In this document: one piece after another, positions 35,161-39,445 of the stretch
Layout: each line of letters opens with the position of its first letter
Position numbering within the stretch: the first letter of the stretch is position 1
NCBI RefSeq assembly: GCF_003259525.1
Contig: NZ_QLLO01000012.1
Coordinates: 1-39,445, forward strand
Direction of reading: 5' to 3'
Source: Olleya aquimaris
Lineage (GTDB): Bacteria > Bacteroidota > Bacteroidia > Flavobacteriales > Flavobacteriaceae
DNA length: 39,445 bases
Position numbers and translations under genes: made by a program
The notes under the pieces: generated by a model
The model's database searches: none
The model's input: the letters and a program-made list of their open reading frames with translations, nothing else
Told to the model about the DNA's origin: nothing

Positions 35161-36065
35161 AATGCTTGATGTCTTTTATGTAGAAAGGCTGTTGGGTCAT
35201 ATGGTAAAAAACACGCTCTGGAAACGTCTTTACCTGACTGGTCAACCTCAATGTTATAATTGTGTTTAATGTAATTTGCTACTGCTGTGAAATATTCTGA
35301 ATGTGATACTTCTGAAATATCTATTCTAATAATCCATTTTAAACCATCACCAGATGGTGATATGAATAGCATTTCGGTTTCAAAATATTCATCATTTAAG
35401 AGCTGTGTTCTTAACTCTTGTAGATTCTCTAAATGGTCAAAATCAATGGTTAATAAATTAGAATGCTTTAGCAAATTTTTATCGCCTCGTTTTTCAAATA
35501 TTCCTGAAAGTGTTACGTAATCAAAGCGATTTGCTTTGAATTTACGTGCTTCTTTTACATTGGTAATTGCTCTTAATTCTTCAGTAATCCTTTTGTATTT
35601 ATCACTTGTGATTAATGCAAATATTTGATGCAGTCGCAATGTTTCCGCAGGAAATACATTACGAACAGGTGCTTTGAAAAAGCTACAGTAAGCATACCAG
35701 GTATCGTCTGGTTCGTTTAACCATTCTAACTCGTCATTTTCTTTGATTTCTAAATTCAGATGTACTGCTTCATTTATTTTCTGCAATAAATCAGCTTCAT
35801 CAATAGTTTTAAAATGATATTTGGCAAATTCAAATACATCACCGTTAAAGGTTTTTAGTTCGGTATCTCTATGGGTTGCAATCACTCCATCAATATGAAT
35901 CCGTAAAGTTTCTTTTCCACCATTAAATGGGTTACGAGTTATCCCGCAGTCCCTTCCTTTTACGGAAAGGACTGTTGTATCAGGATAATACTGTCTTAAC
36001 ACATAGGCATAAATCTTTAAGCCATAATGTGTTTTGTCTAAAATTGCTTCTCTACTTATTTCCAT
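35157..36065 (-). CDS. BT4734/BF3469 (VirE-N) family protein
   Basis: 302-residue protein with the VirE-N/BT4734 signature LFISPSGDGLKWIIRID (about 233-249), preceded by a conserved LLTIDFDHLENL and followed by KDVSRACFLPYDP. The N-terminal part (about 1-110; TRNPFNGGKETLRIHID, NGDVFEFAKYHF) looks like a degenerate primase zinc-ribbon/toprim-type front end without Cys clusters. Such proteins resemble primase-polymerase domains in mobile elements; catalysis is not proven. It overlaps the upstream HTH gene by 14 bp and the DUF3987 gene by 4 bp, so the three are one transcript. Confidence 0.85.
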   Translation of the reverse strand: MEISREAILDKTHYGLKIYAYVLRQYYPDTTVLSVKGRDCGITRNPFNGGKETLRIHIDGVIATHRDTELKTFNGDVFEFAKYHFKTIDEADLLQKINEAVHLNLEIKENDELEWLNEPDDTWYAYCSFFKAPVRNVFPAETLRLHQIFALITSDKYKRITEELRAITNVKEARKFKANRFDYVTLSGIFEKRGDKNLLKHSNLLTIDFDHLENLQELRTQLLNDEYFETEMLFISPSGDGLKWIIRIDISEVSHSEYFTAVANYIKHNYNIEVDQSGKDVSRACFLPYDPTAFLHKRHQAL

Positions 36066-36348
36066 CTTGCTTGAAATTATGGTTGTAGTAGTTATCTTGA
36101 AGCAATTGCTCTATGTCAGCAACTCTATAGTAAAATTTACCTTTTACTTTGCTGTAAGGCAAAGTGCCATTGGTTCTTAAAGTTTGCAACGTACGCTTAC
36201 TAATATGTAAAGTCTGCAATACATCTTGATTGTCTATCCACGTATCCTTTAATACTTCTGCTCTCGATTGTCGCAACAATTCGATACGTGCTTTTAAGTC
36301 CTTGATATCTTGCGAGAGTGCCAAGATTAAATCGATTATTTCAGTCAT
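36052..36348 (-). CDS. Helix-turn-helix excisionase-like protein
   Basis: 98-residue DNA-binding protein. An N-terminal helix with LILALSQDIKDLKARIELLR may dimerise. A MerR/HTH_17-like domain follows (about 36-88; DVLQTLHISKRTLQTLRTNGTLPYSKVKGKFYYRVADIEQLL). Paired small proteins of this type in Bacteroidetes elements act as excisionases or regulators (family knowledge). It overlaps both neighbours, by 4 bp upstream and 14 bp downstream. Confidence 0.82.
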   Translation of the reverse strand: MTEIIDLILALSQDIKDLKARIELLRQSRAEVLKDTWIDNQDVLQTLHISKRTLQTLRTNGTLPYSKVKGKFYYRVADIEQLLQDNYYNHNFKQDGNK

Positions 36349-36644
36349 AACTTCACCGCTCCTTTCTTAATTAGGTAATCGGCAGCTTGCTGTTCGATTT
36401 CATCTTGTGAATCAACACGGTTACTTAATAACCATTCTTCTAATTCGACTCTGTTAAAATAAATTTTCTTTCCATTCGGTTTATAATGTGGAATGGTTCC
36501 TGTACTTGTAAGTTTGTATAAATGGGATTGTGATAATTCCAAAAACTTACACGCTTCGTTGAAGCTCAATACGTTTTTTACAATAATGTTTCTGTCTAAA
36601 ACGTGCTGTTCAATAATTTTGAGACGTTCTAATATTTCGTCCAT
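36345..36644 (-). CDS. Helix-turn-helix excisionase-like protein (first of pair)
   Basis: 99-residue protein of the HTH_17/excisionase type: LSFNEACKFLELSQSHLYKLTSTGTIPHYKPNGKKIYFNRVELEEWLL (about 26-73) is the classic recognition unit with a wing. It starts the small-protein/primase operon, with a 4-bp overlap to the next HTH gene. A 21-bp dyad lies about 30 bp upstream and could be its target. Whether it directs excision or transcription cannot be told. Confidence 0.82.
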   Translation of the reverse strand: MDEILERLKIIEQHVLDRNIIVKNVLSFNEACKFLELSQSHLYKLTSTGTIPHYKPNGKKIYFNRVELEEWLLSNRVDSQDEIEQQAADYLIKKGAVKL

Positions 36645-36672
36645 AACTAATAAAATTTTAGTTTATAGTAAA

Positions 36673-36693
36673 TGGACATCTGGCCAAATGTCA
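36673..36693. promoter_or_regulatory. Dyad upstream of HTH/primase operon
   Basis: TGGACATCTGG and CCAAATGTCA form a dyad (10 of 11 positions, one bulge) centred on TGGCCA, 29-49 bp before the start at 36644. Operator or excisionase site inferred from the position. Confidence 0.4.
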
Positions 36694-36744
36694 TTCTTGG
36701 TTTTCAAGAACAGGACAAAGGTTCAAAATTGGCTTCTCGATTTT

Positions 36745-36804
36745 AGTAAGAGTGTAAAACAAGGGTAAGACAACAGTAAGGTTTCTTACTATTCTTACTG
36801 TTTT
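36745..36804. repeat. GTAAG-rich hairpin between 315-aa gene and HTH operon
   Basis: ACAGTAAG (36770-36777) and CTTACTGT (36794-36801 region) are complementary, with a run of T after the right arm on the plus strand, and further GTAAG copies lie just to the left. On the minus strand, where the genes are, the T run precedes the hairpin, so it is not a clear terminator for the 315-aa gene. Confidence 0.35.
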
Positions 36805-37752
36805 TTATTGCAGTTGTTGGATAATTTTATCTATTTCTTCCTTTTCTTTTGGGTTATGAACTTTGTTTTTGTGAAGATTATTAGCCTTTAATAGCGTACC
36901 TGTTTTGGTAACAAATTTTCCAGAACGTTCTATTGCCGTAGGATTGAAATAAATAAAAAATGGTTTAAGTTTTGTTACAAGGTAACTAAACTGTGTCGTC
37001 TCGCATTGAAGATAAATTTGCGATTCTGTATTTGTGAAATCTTTTGCTAATAAGAGTTCGTGCAACTGTTCTACAGTTGTACGGTTATCTAACAAATCTA
37101 TTTTTAGATTTACCAGTTTGAGCACAGTTAGCAAAGTTGAAGTGTCATTACTTTTATATCCGAAAGAAGTCTTTGGTTTTGCTTTCGTTTTTGATGTTTT
37201 TTTGGTAGCAACTTTTTTAGTGGTGCTCTTTTCTATCACATTAACATCAAAAGTTTCATCATTAAAGTATTTTTCTGCAATTTCTGAAATAGAAAATGTT
37301 GTGTTTTCTGAAAACTGACCGTATTGCTCTTGTAGTTCAGCATACAATCTTATAGCAGACACTTTTAAGTAGTTTATGATATAATTATCATCATTATTTA
37401 AATCTGCTGTTATTCCTCTCTTATTGATATAAGTTGCAATGTCATTTAAGTACTTATCAAATTTATTAAGTAGAATAGTATAGCTATATTTATTTTCCGG
37501 TGTAGTTGCATTTACGGGAAATTCTTTTGAAAATGATGCTACTGTATTTTCTGTTTCAATAAAGATTAGCTTTTGGTAGTATTCTTTTTTCGCATTTAAA
37601 GGCTTTTTAAAGTTTACTTTAAAAACTGCATTATTGGCTTTTGGATTCAATTTAAAATCAGACAGTAGGTATTTAAAATCCTTTTTTTGTCTATTATCTC
37701 TATGTAAGCCATTGGTTATAGAAACCAAACTTGAAAATACACTTCCTTTCAT
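36805..37752 (-). CDS. Unrecognised integrase-linked protein
   Basis: 315-residue soluble protein that I do not recognise. It is rich in Lys/Asn, with predicted helices in the first half (YSYTILLNKFDKYLNDIATYIN; NYLKVSAIRLYAELQEQYGQF), a Lys/Thr-rich linker (about 178-195: STTKKVATKKTSKTKAKPK) and a helical C-terminal domain ending in KANNLHKNKVHNPKEKEEID. Start and stop codons of this gene and the integrase share one base (TAATG), so translation is coupled. By position it may help integrase, as RteC-like proteins do in Bacteroides elements, but I see no firm RteC match. Confidence 0.7.
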   Translation of the reverse strand: MKGSVFSSLVSITNGLHRDNRQKKDFKYLLSDFKLNPKANNAVFKVNFKKPLNAKKEYYQKLIFIETENTVASFSKEFPVNATTPENKYSYTILLNKFDKYLNDIATYINKRGITADLNNDDNYIINYLKVSAIRLYAELQEQYGQFSENTTFSISEIAEKYFNDETFDVNVIEKSTTKKVATKKTSKTKAKPKTSFGYKSNDTSTLLTVLKLVNLKIDLLDNRTTVEQLHELLLAKDFTNTESQIYLQCETTQFSYLVTKLKPFFIYFNPTAIERSGKFVTKTGTLLKANNLHKNKVHNPKEKEEIDKIIQQLQ

Positions 37753-38846
37753 TATAAATCCAGTTGAATACGGTTAGCAGCTTCTTTCTTTTTATCGTCA
37801 ATTACTTTAGCATATATCTGTGTAGTGCGTAATTCTTTATGACCTAATAATTTTGATACTGTATATATGTCTGTACCCAATGTTAATTGTAAGGTAGCGT
37901 AGGTATGGCGCGCGCAATGGAAGGTTATATTTTTAGTAATACCTGCTTTCATCATCCATTGTTGTAGCTTTAAGTTAGACCAGGCACTATAATGTAAGCC
38001 ATCAAACACTTTATCATCTGGATTACCTTTTTCTCCTAATAGATTTCTTGCTTGGTATGATATTGGTAAGGTTTCAACACCTTTAGTTTTCTTTTGTCTA
38101 AACCTGATATAATATCCCATTTCTTTAGAGTGCTGGATTTCTGACCATATTAGTTTTTCAATATCTGACCAACGTAATCCGGTTAAAGCTGAAAAAATAA
38201 AAGCATTCTTTAAAATAGGCAGTTCACATTCTGTATTAACTACTTTTTGTAATTCATCAAGCGTTAAAAATTCTCGTTGAGGTTCGCCTTGTTTGAAGTA
38301 TTCAACACCATTTGCAGGATTTACTTTTAAAATACCATCCTTGACCGCCTGTTTTAATGCTGCTGAAAATTTTCCGAAATATGAATATTTTGAATTTTGA
38401 GACAGTTTTTTACCTGCTCTACTTATTGCATCTTTATCTAAATACTCTTTGAAACGCTCAACAAATGATTTGTCTATGTCTTGAAAACTAACATCAGTTG
38501 GACAAAACTTTTTTAAATGTTTTAGCATACTATTCCAATTTCCATAGTTGCCAGAGCTTGTATTTTTCTTTTCTGCTAAAGCTGTGATGTAAGTAATAAA
38601 ACTGCCTTTTAGCTTTTCAATATCTTGAAAGCCATAAATACCGTTTTGAATTTCAATCTGTCGTTGTGCACAAATAGTTTCTGCAAGTTGCTTCGTTTTC
38701 CTATTTACCTCTCTTTCCGTTTTGGTTTTAGGATTTGGTGTAAGGTATAAGCGTAAGTATTCGGTTTTACGTTTACCTTTATGATAGTAATCTAAATACA
38801 GGCTTATTTTGTCGTTCTTCTTGCGTTGTCTTAATGTTACTTTCAT
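37752..38846 (-). CDS. Tyrosine site-specific integrase
   Basis: 364-residue tyrosine recombinase. An N-terminal arm-binding domain (about 1-75) and a SAM-like core-binding domain (about 80-180) precede the catalytic domain. Active-site residues are all present: R225 (LTGLRWSDIEKL), a Lys near 253, H310 and R313 (HCARHTYATL), H336 (LLGHKELRTT) and the nucleophile Y345 (QIYAKV). It should insert and excise the island at a specific chromosomal site. It lies 7 bp after the zinc-ribbon/HTH gene, close to the right end, where GCAACAAAT repeats probably form the arm sites. Confidence 0.95.
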   Translation of the reverse strand: MKVTLRQRKKNDKISLYLDYYHKGKRKTEYLRLYLTPNPKTKTEREVNRKTKQLAETICAQRQIEIQNGIYGFQDIEKLKGSFITYITALAEKKNTSSGNYGNWNSMLKHLKKFCPTDVSFQDIDKSFVERFKEYLDKDAISRAGKKLSQNSKYSYFGKFSAALKQAVKDGILKVNPANGVEYFKQGEPQREFLTLDELQKVVNTECELPILKNAFIFSALTGLRWSDIEKLIWSEIQHSKEMGYYIRFRQKKTKGVETLPISYQARNLLGEKGNPDDKVFDGLHYSAWSNLKLQQWMMKAGITKNITFHCARHTYATLQLTLGTDIYTVSKLLGHKELRTTQIYAKVIDDKKKEAANRIQLDL

Positions 38847-38853
38847 AATGGAA

Positions 38854-39219
38854 TTAATTAAAGAGGTTTTCTATTTGCCATCTGGCCACAATACGCTTTC
38901 TACCAAAAGGAACTGCTTTTAAACGTCCTTGTTGAATCATTCTTTGAATGGTCCATCTACTCACACCAATAAGTTGTGAGGCTTCTGTAACGCTTAAAAA
39001 ATCTTTGTTATTTACAGCATTAGGATTGTGAACTTCAACAACTTGTTTTTGCTGTTGCATATCTTCAGTAAGAGTAGCTTGGATTTTTTCTTGACGCTTG
39101 CGAGCCTTATATGCCCTTTTTGCACAAGTATCACCACAGTATTTAGTAACTGTTGTGCGTGCTGTAAACGCATTACCGCAATGCTTACAAGTTTTAGGAA
39201 TGAATAAATTACTGCTCAT
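38854..39219 (-). CDS. Zinc-ribbon / helix-turn-helix DNA-binding protein
   Basis: 121-residue protein starting MSSNLFIPKTC. An N-terminal Cys cluster (CKHCGNAF then YCGDTCAKRAYKARKR) forms a zinc ribbon, and a C-terminal excisionase-type HTH follows (LSVTEASQLIGVSRWTIQRMIQQGRLKAVPFGRKRIVARWQIENLF). Proteins of this kind sit directly before the integrase in Flavobacteria islands and probably regulate or direct recombination. The frame is open to an ATG at 39309; the extra 30 residues would be encoded by a decamer repeat region, so the later start is preferred, but the promoter position makes the earlier one possible. Confidence 0.8.
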   Translation of the reverse strand: MSSNLFIPKTCKHCGNAFTARTTVTKYCGDTCAKRAYKARKRQEKIQATLTEDMQQQKQVVEVHNPNAVNNKDFLSVTEASQLIGVSRWTIQRMIQQGRLKAVPFGRKRIVARWQIENLFN

Positions 39220-39220
39220 A

Positions 39221-39270
39221 AATGGTGCTTTATGTAGCGTAATGGTGCAGCGTGGTGCGTTATGGTGCAT
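39221..39270. repeat. Phased TGGTGC decamer repeats
   Basis: TGGTGC occurs at 39223, 39243, 39253 and 39263, and a degenerate unit (TATGTAGCGT) fills the slot at 39231-39240, so five 10-bp units run in tandem, one per DNA turn. They end 1 bp before the preferred start codon of the zinc-ribbon/HTH gene. Phased repeats are typical of cooperative protein binding. Confidence 0.6.
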
Positions 39271-39300
39271 CATTTCGCCTTTATTTTCGCCAACAGATTT

Positions 39301-39373
39301 GGGCAACAAATCCGTATTTAAGGCAACAGATATACAACAAATTTAATCAAAAAAGAGCAATAAAGCAACAAAT
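39301..39373. repeat. Right-end direct repeats (RGCAACAAAT), putative integrase arm sites
   Basis: Same-orientation copies at 39301-39311 (GGGCAACAAAT), 39322-39331 (GGCAACAGAT), 39335-39342 (CAACAAAT) and 39364-39373 (AGCAACAAAT), matching three copies at the left end. They lie just outside the integrase-side gene, as expected of arm sites. Confidence 0.55.
39338..39368 (-). promoter_or_regulatory. Promoter of the integrase operon
   Basis: TAAATTTG (39338-39345, minus strand) matches TAnnTTTG exactly. TTG of the -33 element lies at 39366-39368, 20 bp upstream. Transcription would start near 39330. The promoter overlaps the GCAACAAAT repeats, so integrase or its helper bound there could repress it. 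Confidence 0.5.
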
Positions 39374-39445
39374 AAAAGAAGATAAAAACCTATAAAAACA
39401 ACAATAACAAGTGATTAACAAATAAAAGAAAGTAAGTTACTTCCC

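Noticed and set aside
36805-37752. Naming the integrase-linked gene rteC
   Set aside because: The position fits, but I cannot see the RteC family motifs.
36676-38888. Shared 10-mer CATCTGGCCA at 36677 and near 38878
   Set aside because: The second copy lies in coding sequence of the zinc-ribbon/HTH gene; two copies of a 10-mer are weak evidence for a common site.
1-39445. CRISPR array, tRNA, rRNA or insertion sequence
   Set aside because: No regularly spaced repeats, no cloverleaf or CCA-like tRNA end, no rRNA-like segment and no transposase gene were seen. The island ends are not obviously within a tRNA gene.
1-39445. Core attachment-site direct repeat
   Set aside because: By eye, no long identical stretch is shared by the first 60 and last 100 bases apart from the GGGCAACAAAT arm-like motif, so no att core is annotated.

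Overview
AT-rich DNA in which every convincing gene lies on the minus strand, so transcription runs from high to low coordinates. The protein families (HYC_CC_PP, DUF6266, Haem_bd, DUF3347, BT4734/VirE-N, DUF3987, a TAnnTTTG promoter box) and the lack of Shine-Dalgarno sites point to a Bacteroidetes bacterium, probably Flavobacteriaceae. The species cannot be told.

Layout in the direction of transcription. (1) 39.4-33.4 kb, mobile-element module: a zinc-ribbon/helix-turn-helix protein, a tyrosine integrase with a full catalytic set, an unrecognised 315-aa protein, two small excisionase-like DNA-binding proteins, and a BT4734/VirE-N protein followed by a PriCT-2/DUF3987 protein (replication/primase-like pair). 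(2) 33.3-25.7 kb, defence module: an XRE regulator, a 1073-aa nuclease-methylase fusion of type IIG/Eco57I style, a 703-aa long Argonaute whose PIWI domain lacks catalytic acidic residues, a HEPN-like protein and a DUF4238 protein. The last three are packed within 3-9 bp of each other and look like one operon. (3) 25.6-16.7 kb, divalent-metal efflux: a secreted HYC_CC_PP-like protein, a CzcA pump fused to a TolC-like outer-membrane factor, its CzcB-like adaptor, a Fur-family regulator, DUF3703 and a Zn/Cd/Co-type P-ATPase. (4) 16.7-2.5 kb, copper/silver module: a second HYC_CC_PP protein, CusA-like pump, TolC-like protein, multicopper oxidase with an outer-membrane CopB-like tail, DUF3347 lipoprotein, haem-binding protein, copper P-ATPase, DUF305 protein, CusB-like adaptor and an HMA-domain lipoprotein, ended by a rho-independent terminator. 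(5) About 1 kb without genes but rich in inverted repeats. (6) DUF6943-like and DUF6266 genes at the left end, with a terminator.

Both ends of the window carry direct repeats of RGCAACAAAT, three on the left and four on the right. With the integrase next to the right end, this suggests that the window holds nearly a complete integrated island of about 39 kb. No relaxase, coupling protein or conjugation gene is present. The island combines a chromosomal integration module, a defence cassette and two metal-resistance operons.

The main novelty candidate is the Argonaute-HEPN-DUF4238 operon: a guide-binding but probably non-cleaving Argonaute beside a protein with the RNxxxH signature of HEPN ribonucleases, which would fit a sense-and-kill defence whose effector is an RNase. 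Secondary candidates are structured leaders before both RND pumps, a shared operator-like motif for the Fur-family regulator, and a palindromic repeat inserted in frame in the restriction enzyme and also present beside it.
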